From positions 1 through 64,000 of the forward strand of contig NZ_FZOU01000003.1 of the NCBI RefSeq assembly GCF_900188085.1: a DNA stretch of 64,000 nucleotides, in the 5' to 3' direction. The notes beneath the pieces are model-generated. The model saw nothing but the letters and a program-made list of their open reading frames with translations, searched no databases and was not told the DNA's origin. The DNA is from Granulicella rosea (GTDB lineage: Bacteria > Acidobacteriota > Terriglobia > Terriglobales > Acidobacteriaceae). Every line of letters begins with the position of its first letter. The stretch's first letter is position 1. This document shows, in pieces, positions 1-10,072 of the stretch. Made by a program: the position numbers and the translations under genes.

Positions 1-344
1 GGCGGATCGGGAATCTTCACCTTCTCGAGCACGATCTTCGGCGGAACCGGCTTGATCACCGGCGGCTTGGGTAGAGGCTTCGGTGGCGGCTTCGGAGGCT
101 CCGGCGGCTTCGGCTTCGGCTCATCCTTGATCGGAACCACCAGCGTGACCGCTTCCTTCTGCTTTTGAATCTGCACCTTCGTCGCTGCGCCGATCACGAT
201 CGCGATCAGCACCAGCGCGGCATTCAGGCCGAGCGAGGTAAAGATGGAGCCTTTGCCCTGAGAGCCGGAGTCGAGCACGCCGAAGTGGGCGAACTGGACG
301 TCCTTGGGGCGGGTATTTTCTTCACTGCGCAACGGTTTTGCCAT
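1..344 (-). CDS. TonB-like energy transducer, N-terminal part (truncated by window edge)
   Basis: The reading frame is open from ATG (344-342) to the left edge, so only the first ~114 residues are seen. The protein starts MAKPLRSEENTRPKDV. It has one hydrophobic segment at about residues 38-55 and then a Pro/Lys-rich stretch from about residue 72 with repeated KPP and PKP units. This is the layout of TonB: cytoplasmic tail, single inner-membrane anchor, and a rigid periplasmic Pro/Lys spacer. The C-terminal TonB fold lies outside the window, so family membership rests on the N-terminal half only. A TonB would energise receptors such as the siderophore receptor at 14.9-17.6 kb. Another Pro-rich anchored periplasmic protein is possible. 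Confidence 0.75.
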   Translation of the reverse strand, partial: MAKPLRSEENTRPKDVQFAHFGVLDSGSQGKGSIFTSLGLNAALVLIAIVIGAATKVQIQKQKEAVTLVVPIKDEPKPKPPEPPKPPPKPLPKPPVIKPVPPKIVLEKVKIPDP

Positions 345-728
345 GGAAAGAAGATCCTTTATGCAAGTCTCGCGAATGGGCGAGGCGGGAGTTGTGGAAG
401 ACGCCAGTCGAGAACTTCAAGAGATTCAAGGTCCAGCGAGCATCGTCAGGGCGGCTTACTTCATTTGGTAACCGTACTGGGGAGCCCGAAAATATTTTGT
501 CGTTTCAGGTCATCTTATGGCGCCCGTACAGGAATGCAAGAGGAAAAACCATGAATCTCCCATTTGAGGGCTTTCATTCAAAACAACTTCAACGCATTTC
601 GGCAGCGAATGCAAACTTTAGTAACACGTTTACAGTCTTGCAGAGAATGGCAAGAGCAGACACTATACTTTGGTTGCACCCGGTACCCAGAAAGTTTCAG
701 GGGGTACGGGCAACCAGGAGATCTGAGA
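345..728. other. Intergenic region between divergent tonB-like gene and galE
   Basis: No gene is recognised in these 384 bases. An open frame runs from 564 into galE, but its first 55 residues do not look like an epimerase N-terminus and no ribosome site precedes them. A TATACT hexamer at 664-669 could be a -10 element for galE. The best upstream hexamer, TTGCAG at 638-643, is 20 bases away, which is too far for a standard sigma-70 promoter. Both divergent genes must start transcription here. Confidence 0.4.
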
Positions 729-1697
729 ATGAATGTATTGGTAACAGGCGGCGCGGGTTACATTGGCGGCACGGTCTGCCGTCTGCTTCTCGCACAGGGA
801 CACACGGTCACGATCTTCGACAGCCTCTGCCATAGCCGCCGTGAGGCCCTGCCTGCGGGTGCAACCTTCGTTGAGGGCGATCTTGCCGATAGGGCGCTAC
901 TTGAGAAAACATTTTCCAACGGGCCGTTCGATGGGGTGATGCACTTTGCCGCCCTGATCGAGGCTGGCGACAGCATGAAGAAGCCCGAGGTCTACTTCCG
1001 CAACAACACGGCCGGCACGCTTTCGCTGCTCGAAGCCATGCTGGCGACCGGTCACGACAAGATCGTCTTCAGCTCGACGGCCGCCTGCTACGGCGAGCCG
1101 GAGTCCGCGCCGATCTTCGAAGACGCCCGCCTGAAGCCGACCAATCCATATGGCGAAAGCAAGCTGCTGGTCGAGTACATGCTGCAGTGGATGAACTCGC
1201 AGCGCGGTCTGCGCTATGCCAGCCTGCGCTACTTCAACGTCGCGGGCGCGATCGAGGGCTACGGCGAGGCGCACGAGCCGGAGTCGCACCTGATTCCGCT
1301 GATTCTGGACGTGGCGCTAGGCAAGCGCGCGAGCATCAAGATCTTCGGCCAGGACTACCCGACCAAAGACGGCACCTGCATCCGCGACTATATTCATGTG
1401 CAGGATCTGGCCGACGCGCACCTGCTGGCGCTGGACGCGCTTTCGACGACCGAGAAGATTATCTGCAACATCGGCAACGGCCAGGGCTTCACGGTGCTCG
1501 AGGTGATCGAATCGGTGAAGCGCGTGACCGGCAAGCCGATCGCGGTCGAACTCTGCGACCGCCGCGCCGGCGACCCGGCGGTGCTGGTCGCCAGCTCGGA
1601 CAAGATCAAGGCGGAGCTGGGGTGGAAGCCGCGGTTTGCCGAACTCGACGCCATCATCGCCAGCGCCTGGAAGTGGCATCAGATTCATAACGCCTGA
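729..1697 (+). CDS. galE: UDP-glucose 4-epimerase
   Basis: The product (322 aa) interconverts UDP-glucose and UDP-galactose in the cytoplasm, supplying sugars for envelope polysaccharide. It is an extended short-chain dehydrogenase. The NAD-binding glycine motif GGAGYIGG lies at residues 7-14, the Ser/Thr of the FSSTAACYG segment near 115-117, and the catalytic YxxxK pair is Y141/K145 in NPYGESK. Length is slightly below the usual ~338 aa but covers the whole fold. The ATG at 729 is chosen because AGGAG (716-720) precedes it by eight bases and the next residues are the typical MNVLVTGGAGYIG start. The open frame extends upstream to 564, but that part looks non-coding. The DUF421 gene follows 35 bases downstream on the same strand. 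Confidence 0.93.
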   Translation: MNVLVTGGAGYIGGTVCRLLLAQGHTVTIFDSLCHSRREALPAGATFVEGDLADRALLEKTFSNGPFDGVMHFAALIEAGDSMKKPEVYFRNNTAGTLSLLEAMLATGHDKIVFSSTAACYGEPESAPIFEDARLKPTNPYGESKLLVEYMLQWMNSQRGLRYASLRYFNVAGAIEGYGEAHEPESHLIPLILDVALGKRASIKIFGQDYPTKDGTCIRDYIHVQDLADAHLLALDALSTTEKIICNIGNGQGFTVLEVIESVKRVTGKPIAVELCDRRAGDPAVLVASSDKIKAELGWKPRFAELDAIIASAWKWHQIHNA

Positions 1698-1732
1698 GAC
1701 AGCTTCACGCGGCAAGACCCGGAGGTTCCGAT

Positions 1733-2308
1733 TTGTTCGACAGTATGTTCCACCTGCATCTGCCGCTGCTCGAAAAGATCATCCGGCCAGCGATCGTCTA
1801 CGTGGCGTTGATCGCCTACCTGCGCCTGTTCGGGAAACGCGAACTGGCGCAGTTGAACCCGTTCGACCTGGTGGTGCTGCTCAGCCTGTCGAATACGGTG
1901 CAGAACGCGATCATTGGCGACGACAACTCGGTGACGGGCGGGTTGGTGGGTGCGTTCGCGCTGCTGTCGGTCAACTGGCTGGTCATGCGGCTGCTCTTCC
2001 ATATGCCGAAGTTGAATGCAGCGGCCGAGGGTTCGTCCACCATGCTGATCTGCGACGGCGTGGTGGACGAGGCCGCGCTGAAGAAAGAGACGATGACCCG
2101 GCAGGAGCTGCTTTCGGTGCTGCACCGGCAGAGCTTCGACAGCTTCGGCGAGGTGCGCAAGTGCGTGCTCGAACCGAACGGCACCTTCTACATTGAAGCG
2201 GTGCAGCCTTCTGCCGACGAGGCGCAGCGGGCGGAGCTGATGGAGGCGCTCGAACGCCTGACCCGCGAGGTGCAGGATATGCGGAAGCAGTTGGCGGCGA
2301 AGGGCTGA
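1733..2308 (+). CDS. DUF421 family membrane protein (YetF/YcaP-like)
   Basis: The protein has 191 aa. Three hydrophobic segments in the first ~85 residues (about 17-35, 42-60 and 63-83) are followed by a soluble alpha/beta domain. The N-terminal block containing RLFGKRELAQLNPFDLVVLL is the family hallmark (GKRxxxQLxxFDLV). The C-terminal block with MTRQELLSVLHRQSF and VRKCVLEPNGTFYI matches the DUF421 soluble domain. Molecular function is unknown for the family. The TTG at 1733 is taken as start because GGAGG lies nine bases upstream at 1720-1724; an ATG at 1745 is the alternative. It probably shares a transcript with galE. Confidence 0.85.
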   Translation: MFDSMFHLHLPLLEKIIRPAIVYVALIAYLRLFGKRELAQLNPFDLVVLLSLSNTVQNAIIGDDNSVTGGLVGAFALLSVNWLVMRLLFHMPKLNAAAEGSSTMLICDGVVDEAALKKETMTRQELLSVLHRQSFDSFGEVRKCVLEPNGTFYIEAVQPSADEAQRAELMEALERLTREVQDMRKQLAAKG

Positions 2309-2317
2309 TTTCAGGAG

Positions 2318-2503
2318 TTAAGAGCTGCCTTTAGGCCGTGCCAGCTCTTTTGCCAGTCTCTCGGGCGGTGTGGGAAGTTTGAAATCCCGCACTGCGGCCC
2401 GGTAGCCACCCATATAGATGGAGTACATGACCGCCAGCGCGCAGCCTACCCCGAAGGCGAAGCCCAGAAAGAATCCGATCGAAGCTGGCCAGTAAAATCC
2501 CAC
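2318..2503 (-). CDS. Small single-pass membrane protein, unknown function
   Basis: The 61-residue product has one strongly hydrophobic, Gly/Ala-rich segment at about residues 5-27 (beginning WPASIGFFLGFAF) and a short basic C-terminal tail ending PERLAKELARPKGSS. No family is recognised. Start is GTG at 2503 with only a weak ribosome site, so a later start is possible. It faces the DUF421 gene convergently with nine bases between stops. The hydrophobic helix followed by a charged tail favours a real gene over a chance frame. Confidence 0.5.
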   Translation of the reverse strand: MGFYWPASIGFFLGFAFGVGCALAVMYSIYMGGYRAAVRDFKLPTPPERLAKELARPKGSS

Positions 2504-2533
2504 GCAAGCTGAGTGTAGCAGCCGGTGCGCGGA

Positions 2534-2824
2534 CTACACCCGGCGTCGCGCTCGCAGAACCCGGCCACCGGCCCGGGGATACTCGCCGGAGTCGAACTGT
2601 TTGGTCCAGACGATCTTCACGGTCTGCATCTCGCCGGAGCGGACCCTGGCCGGACGAACGAAGTCGGCGGACTCCACTCGAACCTCGGACTTGGCTTCGA
2701 GCGGCGCCGGGTCCGTTGCGGTCTCGTCCTTCGGCTGTCGCGCCGCCTTGCTTGCCACCAGCGCTACAACGCAGGGAGCCATCAGCATCACGACAAAACA
2801 ACCGATAATCAGCCAATCACGCAT
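2534..2824 (-). CDS. Small membrane-anchored protein, unknown function
   Basis: The 96-residue product begins MRDWLIIGCFVVMLMAPCVVALVA, a signal-anchor-like hydrophobic segment (residues 3-24). A hydrophilic region follows, then a basic tail with RAGGRVLRARRRV at the end. The frame continues 30 codons upstream, but the ATG at 2824 is preceded by a plausible AGCAGG site and gives a sensible N-terminal membrane segment. No domain is recognised. It precedes the other small membrane gene (2318-2503) on the same strand with a 30-base gap, so the two may be cotranscribed. Confidence 0.5.
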   Translation of the reverse strand: MRDWLIIGCFVVMLMAPCVVALVASKAARQPKDETATDPAPLEAKSEVRVESADFVRPARVRSGEMQTVKIVWTKQFDSGEYPRAGGRVLRARRRV

Positions 2825-2952
2825 GGCAACCTGCTTTCTGCCGCGAAACCCGATACAACCTTGGAATCCACGGCAACCGGTATTTACTCTACAGTTACTC
2901 CCGGCTTCAGACAAGCATAACCTGCACCAAAGTTGGTGCTGGTTGTGCTGGG

Positions 2953-3111
2953 TTACTTCGGCGCCGCAGCCGCTGTGTTACCTGCGGTGAAGATCTTCAA
3001 AGCGTTGCGTACGGTGTAGTTCAATCCCCAGGCCGCCGGAAGGATCACCAGCAGCCAGGCTGCGCCGATCAGCAGGGGAGAAGATTTTGCGTGGACGGTC
3101 TCGTTTGCCAT
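2953..3111 (-). CDS. MFS transporter small subunit (OFA-associated)
   Basis: A 52-residue protein, too short for a usual ORF cut-off, starts at ATG 3111: MANETVHAKSSPLLIG, followed by one transmembrane helix (about residues 13-31) and the segment GLNYTVRNALKIF. It lies 74 bases downstream of the OFA-family transporter gene on the same strand. Very short one-helix proteins with this arrangement are known next to oxalate/formate-type MFS genes and are annotated as MFS transporter small subunits. The helix plus amphipathic NYTVRNALKIF tail and the position support that call. Its exact role in transport is not established. Confidence 0.75.
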   Translation of the reverse strand: MANETVHAKSSPLLIGAAWLLVILPAAWGLNYTVRNALKIFTAGNTAAAAPK

Positions 3112-3185
3112 CTCGGGAATCCTTTTCGTCTGAAGCGTGTGAATGCTATGCCGATGTTGCGTCTGTGTCTACGGGCGGGCCGAAA

Positions 3186-4559
3186 TCAGTGTCCGCCGCC
3201 GACCGGCGCGAGCGTCTGATCCTTCATCCAGTGCTTTGCGTCCACCGGCCGCACCAGCAGGTTGGCGACAAAGCCGACGACGAGCAGGCCGGACATAATG
3301 TGCAGGATCAGCGGGTATGCGTCCTGCTTGCTCATATGGTTGGCGACGTAGTGGTCGAGGATGCCGTTGACGATGAGCGGGCCGACGATGCCCGCGGTCG
3401 ACCACGCCGTCAGCAGGCGGCCGTGGATCGCCGAGACGTTGTAGCCGCCGAAGAGATCCTTCAGGTAGGCCGGAATCGTCGCGAAGCCGCCGCCATACAT
3501 CGAGATGACCAGTACCGCGATGCTGACGAAGAGCGGCACGGAGTTCAGATGGTCGGCACGCGAGAGCGGCAGCACAAAGAACAGGACGGCGCCCAGCGTG
3601 AAGAAGGTGAAGTAGGTGGTCTTGCGTCCGAGTTTATCCGAGACCGAAGCCCAGAAGAAGCGACCGGCCATATTAAAGATGCTGAGCAGACCGACGAACC
3701 CGACGGCTGCGTCCTTTCCGACGGAGCCTTTAAACAGGTCCTGAATCATCGGCGAAGCCTGCTCCAGGATGCCGATGCCTGCGGTGACATTGCAGAAGAG
3801 GATGATCCAGAGGAGCGCGAACTGCGGCGTCCGCCACGCCTGCCCGACGGCGACGCTGTGGGTCGAGATAAGCGCGGAGACCTTGTTCGTGCCGGACCAG
3901 CCCTCGGGCTTCCAGCCGTCGCGCGGCACGCGGATGGTGAAGACGCCGAACATCATGAAGATAAAGTAGAGCGTACCCATGACGAGAAAGGTCGACGGGA
4001 TGGCTGGCTTGCCGGCAGCTTTAAAGTGCGCCATCAGTTGGTTGGCCAGCGGGCTGCCGATGAGCGCGCCACCGCCGAAGCCCATGATCGCCAACCCGGT
4101 CGCAAGGCCCGGCCGGTCGGGGAACCACTTGATGAGCGTGGAGACGGGCGAGATGTAACCCAGCCCCAGGCCCACGCCACCGACCACGCCGTACCCAAGA
4201 TAGATGAGCGCAATCTGATGCGTATCCGCGCCGATCGCGGCAATGTAGAAGCCTGCGGCGAAGCAGATGGCGGCATAGAACATCGCGCGCCGTGGGCCGA
4301 CTTTTTCAAGCCACGCGCCGAAGATCGCAGCCGACAGGCCCAGCACGGCGATCGCAATGGAGAAGATGTAGCCGAGGCTCTTCAGGTCCCAGTGCGATCC
4401 GTCCGCTGCCGTCAGGGCTTGTAGAGGGTTCTTGAAGACGGAGAAGGCGTAGACCTGTCCGATCGAAAGATGGATGGCAAGTGCGGCAGGCGGGACCAGC
4501 CAGCGGCTGTACCCCTCATGTGCGACCGAACGTTCCCGATCGAGAAAAGAAAGCGCCAT
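3186..4559 (-). CDS. OFA-family MFS transporter (oxalate/formate antiporter-like)
   Basis: The product (457 aa) has about 12 hydrophobic segments and belongs to the major facilitator superfamily. The first helix reads AIHLSIGQVYAFSVF, a recognisable OFA-type opening. Between helices 2 and 3 the segment AIFGAWLEKVGPRRAMFYA carries the MFS loop motif, and GLGLGYISPVSTLIKWFPDR is characteristic of monocarboxylate/oxalate members. The substrate is probably a small organic acid anion but cannot be fixed. ATG at 4559 is chosen because AGGAG precedes it by about nine bases; the frame is open for another 114 codons upstream with no membrane-like sequence. It is divergent from acetyl-CoA synthetase, which fits import of acetate or a related acid. 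Confidence 0.88.
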   Translation of the reverse strand: MALSFLDRERSVAHEGYSRWLVPPAALAIHLSIGQVYAFSVFKNPLQALTAADGSHWDLKSLGYIFSIAIAVLGLSAAIFGAWLEKVGPRRAMFYAAICFAAGFYIAAIGADTHQIALIYLGYGVVGGVGLGLGYISPVSTLIKWFPDRPGLATGLAIMGFGGGALIGSPLANQLMAHFKAAGKPAIPSTFLVMGTLYFIFMMFGVFTIRVPRDGWKPEGWSGTNKVSALISTHSVAVGQAWRTPQFALLWIILFCNVTAGIGILEQASPMIQDLFKGSVGKDAAVGFVGLLSIFNMAGRFFWASVSDKLGRKTTYFTFFTLGAVLFFVLPLSRADHLNSVPLFVSIAVLVISMYGGGFATIPAYLKDLFGGYNVSAIHGRLLTAWSTAGIVGPLIVNGILDHYVANHMSKQDAYPLILHIMSGLLVVGFVANLLVRPVDAKHWMKDQTLAPVGGGH

Positions 4560-4822
4560 AACCTTAAACTCCTGGGAATCCAATTCCTGGGGCGGACCAC
4601 GCCCTCTTATCGACTTCGATTGCACTGGAAGCGGGACAGATGCAACCGTGAATTGTTTTGTACTCCTATGGATCAAGGTTTGAACAGCCTTTTCACGATC
4701 TTTTCTCAAGTCCAACGGAATGTGTGCGGTAAACGTCTTCCCGCTTGCCCGGCGCAATTCACAGTTGCTCGACTTTGCTGTCGTAAGGTACCTTTTGCGT
4801 GAACGAAATTTGGAGGAAACGC

Positions 4823-6820
<1,998 letters not shown>

Positions 6821-6824
6821 TTGA

Positions 6825-6856
6825 TGGAAGCGCAGGGCTGAAGCCCCATGCTTCCA
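6825..6856. repeat. Hairpin between convergent genes (GGCTTCAGCC-type repeat, copy 1)
   Basis: Arms TGGAAGC (6825-6831) and GCTTCCA (6850-6856) enclose a second stem, GGGCT-GA-AGCCC. It sits in the 44-base gap between the stops of acs and the histidine kinase. The inner core matches copies near 26.46 kb and 57.29 kb. It may end transcription from both sides, but there is no U-run. Confidence 0.6.
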
Positions 6857-6864
6857 CCGAAAAC

Positions 6865-9294
6865 CTACCCCAGGTGCTGGCTGGCCTTGGTTGGCAGGGT
6901 GAAGTGGAAGGTCGCGCCGTCGCCCGGAGGGCTGGTGGCCCAGATGTGCCCGCGGTGCTGCGTGACGATGCTGCGGCAGATGGCGAGGCCCAGACCCGTG
7001 CCGCCGCGGATGCGGGAGTCCGAGGCGTCCACCTGCTGGAAGCGGTTGAAGATGTTCTCGAGCTGGCCGGCGGGGATGCCCTGGCCCTGGTCGTGCACAT
7101 CGAACTGCGCCTCGTTTTCGTCGAGCGCCTTCACCGAGAGCGCGATCTCGCCGCCGACGGGGGAGAATTTGATCGCATTCGAGATCAGGTTGCTCAGCGT
7201 CTGCGCGATGCGGTCTGGGTCGGCCCAGACCTGAATGCCCGACATATGCCCCGGCCCAAGCGCGAAGTGCAGGTGCAGCTTATCCGCAGCGGACTGCTGC
7301 GTGGAGGCCGCGCGGCGCAGCAGGTCGTCGGCGGAGCACATCGTGTAGTGCAACTCCGCCTTGCCGCTGCTGATCCGCTCGATGTCGAGGATGTCGTTGA
7401 CGAGGCGCGCCAGCCGGTCGGTGTTGCCGATGGCGATCTCGAGCATCTGCTGCATCTTTTCGGGCCGCGTGGCCAGCGCTCCGCCCGAGACCAGACCCAG
7501 CGCGGCGCGCAGCGAGGTCAGCGGCGTACGCAGCTCGTGCGAGACGGTGGAGATGAACTCGTCCTTCATCCGGTCGAGCGCGCGTCGTTCGGTCGTGTCG
7601 GTGAAGGCGACGACCACGCCGACGCACTTCGTGGTGCGTTCACCGGATCCGTCGGCGCCGGCGCCTTCGCGGACGATGTCGATCTGGGGACGCGCGACAT
7701 ACTCTACCGGGAAGCTGGTGCCGTCCTTGCGCCAGAAGACCTCGTCCGAGACGCGCACCGTGTCGAGCTTGCGGATGCTGTTCGCGATGGGCGAGTCCCC
7801 GGCGGGGTAGGGTGTTCCGTCGGGCCGGGTGTGATGGATCAGCTCGTGCATGCGCCGCCCCAGCAGTTCGCCGGCCTTGTAGCCGAGCATCTGCGAGGCG
7901 GCCGGGTTCACCACCGTCACGCGTCCTTCCAGGTCGATGCCGTAGATGCCGTCTCCGACCGATTCGAGGATGGAGTTCGACTGCCGGATGAGCGTGCGCA
8001 GCTTCTCTTCCGCGCGCACCTGTTCGGTGATGTCGACGCCGAAGCTGAGGATATAGGGCAGCTTGCCGGGCGCCTCGATCAGCTTGTTGCTGAAGGCCAT
8101 CACGCGGACTTCGCCGTTCTTGTTGCAGAAGTAGTGCAGGCCCTGCGATTCGCCGTTCGCGACGACCTCCTCCAGATACGGCTGCACGTCGCGCTTGCGC
8201 TCGCGCGGCATCAGATCCGCAAGATTGCGTCCGACGATCTCTTCGACGGTGAAGCCGAGGCTCTGCGCGCCAGTCGTATTGATGGAGATCATCTTGCCGT
8301 TGAGGTCGTGCGTGCCCACCATGCCCAGCGAGCCTTCGACGAGCTGACGGTAGCGCGCCTCGCTCTCGCGCAGGGTCGCCTCCGCGCCGCGCTGCGTGGT
8401 GACGTCGATGCCGGTGGAGATGAGGAAGGTCGTCTGGCCCTGGCGGTCGACGAGCGCGGTCGCGGTCCAGGCGATGCGGCGGATGCTGCCGTCGCGGCAC
8501 TTCCACTGGTTCTCGAAGCTGGCGGGGAACTTGCCGCCGCGCAGCCGTTCGAAGCTGGCGATGGCCTCGGGAATGTCGGCGACGGGGATCAGTTTTTCCC
8601 ACAGGTAGCGCCCGACCAGCGAGGCGAAGTCGTAGCCGGAGGCCACCTCGCAGGCGCGGTTGAAGCGCACGATGCGGCCCGCGGTGTCGAAGACCGCGAC
8701 CAGCGCGCCGACTGTGTCCAGCACGGTGGAGACGAAGTTGCGCTCGACCGTCAGGGCCGATTCCACGCGATGGCTGGCGCGGCTGGCCTTGTCCATCTGG
8801 CGGATGCGGCAGTTGAGTTCGTAGTGCGCAACGACCTGGCGGCCCAGCACGGCGAGGCTGTCGATCTGCGCGAGCGTCAGCTTGCGTGGCGCAACATCCT
8901 GCACGAACAGACAGCCGATGGTGACGCCGGCGGGCGTGGTCAACGGAGCGCCGGCAAAAAAGCGATAGGTGCGACCGGCGATCATGATGCCGTCGGGGGA
9001 GAAGTCCGCGTGATAGCGCGCGTCGGGCACCTCGTAGACGGTGTCGCCGAGAATGGTCTGTTCGATCGGGGTGTTTCCCCGTGGCACGCGCGATGGGCCG
9101 GGGCCTACGCGGGAGTTGACGAAGAGGCTCTCCGCCCCCACCATGGCGACGCCGGCCATGGGCACGCCGCACAACTGCGCGGCCAGGCGGACGAGGTCGT
9201 CGACGACCGGATCGGGCGCGGCTTCGACCAGCCCGTACTGCTCCAGGGCTTCCGCTCGCAACGCATCGTCTTTGACCAGGGTCGGATTCATCAT
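6865..9294 (-). CDS. GAF-PAS-PAS-PAS hybrid-sensing histidine kinase
   Basis: The product (809 aa) has no obvious membrane segment, so it is likely a cytosolic sensor. Domains in order are GAF (about 25-160, with GAPLTTPAGVTIGCLFV), three PAS modules (about 185-300, 312-425 and 435-570, each ending in a DVT/DIT/DTT-type segment), a HisKA dimerisation helix with phosphoacceptor H586 in STVSHELRTPLTSL, and an HATPase domain with DPDRIAQTLSNLISNAIKF and GGTGLGLAI. No response regulator is adjacent, so its partner is unknown. The start is uncertain. ATG at 9294 avoids overlap with the upstream gene, whereas the frame is open to 9468. It follows the SnoaL-like gene by 98 bases. Confidence 0.9.
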   Translation of the reverse strand: MMNPTLVKDDALRAEALEQYGLVEAAPDPVVDDLVRLAAQLCGVPMAGVAMVGAESLFVNSRVGPGPSRVPRGNTPIEQTILGDTVYEVPDARYHADFSPDGIMIAGRTYRFFAGAPLTTPAGVTIGCLFVQDVAPRKLTLAQIDSLAVLGRQVVAHYELNCRIRQMDKASRASHRVESALTVERNFVSTVLDTVGALVAVFDTAGRIVRFNRACEVASGYDFASLVGRYLWEKLIPVADIPEAIASFERLRGGKFPASFENQWKCRDGSIRRIAWTATALVDRQGQTTFLISTGIDVTTQRGAEATLRESEARYRQLVEGSLGMVGTHDLNGKMISINTTGAQSLGFTVEEIVGRNLADLMPRERKRDVQPYLEEVVANGESQGLHYFCNKNGEVRVMAFSNKLIEAPGKLPYILSFGVDITEQVRAEEKLRTLIRQSNSILESVGDGIYGIDLEGRVTVVNPAASQMLGYKAGELLGRRMHELIHHTRPDGTPYPAGDSPIANSIRKLDTVRVSDEVFWRKDGTSFPVEYVARPQIDIVREGAGADGSGERTTKCVGVVVAFTDTTERRALDRMKDEFISTVSHELRTPLTSLRAALGLVSGGALATRPEKMQQMLEIAIGNTDRLARLVNDILDIERISSGKAELHYTMCSADDLLRRAASTQQSAADKLHLHFALGPGHMSGIQVWADPDRIAQTLSNLISNAIKFSPVGGEIALSVKALDENEAQFDVHDQGQGIPAGQLENIFNRFQQVDASDSRIRGGTGLGLAICRSIVTQHRGHIWATSPPGDGATFHFTLPTKASQHLG

Positions 9295-9392
9295 GACTCT
9301 AGGCCAAATGTTAGGGCTCGACGCACGCGAAGACACTCCAACTTTCGACGTACCTGCGGGTTCGGAGGGGTAAGCGATGCGGCTCATCGGCG

Positions 9393-9971
9393 TCAGGGCT
9401 TCGGCAGCGCGCAGCAATCGCCGGCGTTCGGTGCTTCGTTTGCGCTGGCTTCGAGCGAGACCTTCCACGCGCCGCCCGGCAACTTCTTCCAGACAGTCAT
9501 ATATCGGCCCGTCAGGACGATCGGCTGACCGTTGTTGTCCTTTGCCTTACCCTCATAGTGGCCCCAGGTGTAGCCCATGTCGTTCGACGGACCCATCTGC
9601 GCGCCCTGCGGAGTCCAGGTAAGCTGATAGGTCGCGGGATCCCACACGGCCTGCTGGGCGATGGCGGAACGGCCAAGCACGGGCGGCTTGCCGTTGTTCA
9701 GCACGACGGCGTCGTCGGTAAACCATGCGGCGAAGGCCTTGCCGCCACCTTTTGCGACATCCGCCGCGAATCGACTTTCGAGTTCCATCAACTGTAGGAC
9801 GCCAGGCGTCAGCGTTGGTTGTGTCAGCGGGCTGATGAGCACGTGGCCGCCGCTGTCGGGGGCGCCGGAAGAGAACGGATTGAGCGGTATCTGCTGCCCG
9901 GTCAGCCTGGTCGTGGCCGAGGCGCAAAAGGCGAAAGACAGGATCGACGCGATCGTACGCATGCGCGGCAT
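9393..9971 (-). CDS. Secreted SnoaL/DUF4440-like (NTF2-fold) protein
   Basis: The 192-residue product starts with a signal-peptide-like segment (MPRMRTIASILSFAFCASATT). It then has an alpha/beta domain with the block LESRFAADVAKGGGKAFAAWFTDDAVVLNNGKPPVLGRSAI, which is the recurring opening of SnoaL/DUF4440 proteins (FxxxFxxDAV, then a G-R/K substitution). The C-terminal half includes YTWGHYEGK and GRYMTVWKK, typical of the last strands of the fold. Enzyme activity cannot be assigned. The kinase gene follows on the same strand; whether they are functionally related is not shown. The start could also be the second ATG three codons later. Confidence 0.78.
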   Translation of the reverse strand: MPRMRTIASILSFAFCASATTRLTGQQIPLNPFSSGAPDSGGHVLISPLTQPTLTPGVLQLMELESRFAADVAKGGGKAFAAWFTDDAVVLNNGKPPVLGRSAIAQQAVWDPATYQLTWTPQGAQMGPSNDMGYTWGHYEGKAKDNNGQPIVLTGRYMTVWKKLPGGAWKVSLEASANEAPNAGDCCALPKP

Positions 9972-10072
9972 GCGCCGATGCTAGCAGTTGCGGCGATGTG
10001 GATTGCGGGTATGTTACCAAAGAATAAATCCCCGCTCCAAAAATGCGTTTCAACTGCTATTCTTCGACCACA

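Noticed and set aside
564..728. N-terminal extension of the epimerase frame
   Set aside because: The 55 extra residues have no similarity to epimerase N-termini and the AGGAG site fits the ATG at 729.
3087..4424. Long plus-strand open frame (445 codons) opposite the OFA transporter
   Set aside because: It is the GC-rich shadow of the minus-strand transporter; its translation is rich in Arg, Asp and Glu with no domain, while the other strand gives a full MFS protein.
6874..9528. Plus-strand open frame of 884 codons opposite the histidine kinase
   Set aside because: Composition is dominated by Arg, Gly, Asp and Val without motifs; the minus strand encodes clear GAF, PAS, HisKA and HATPase domains.
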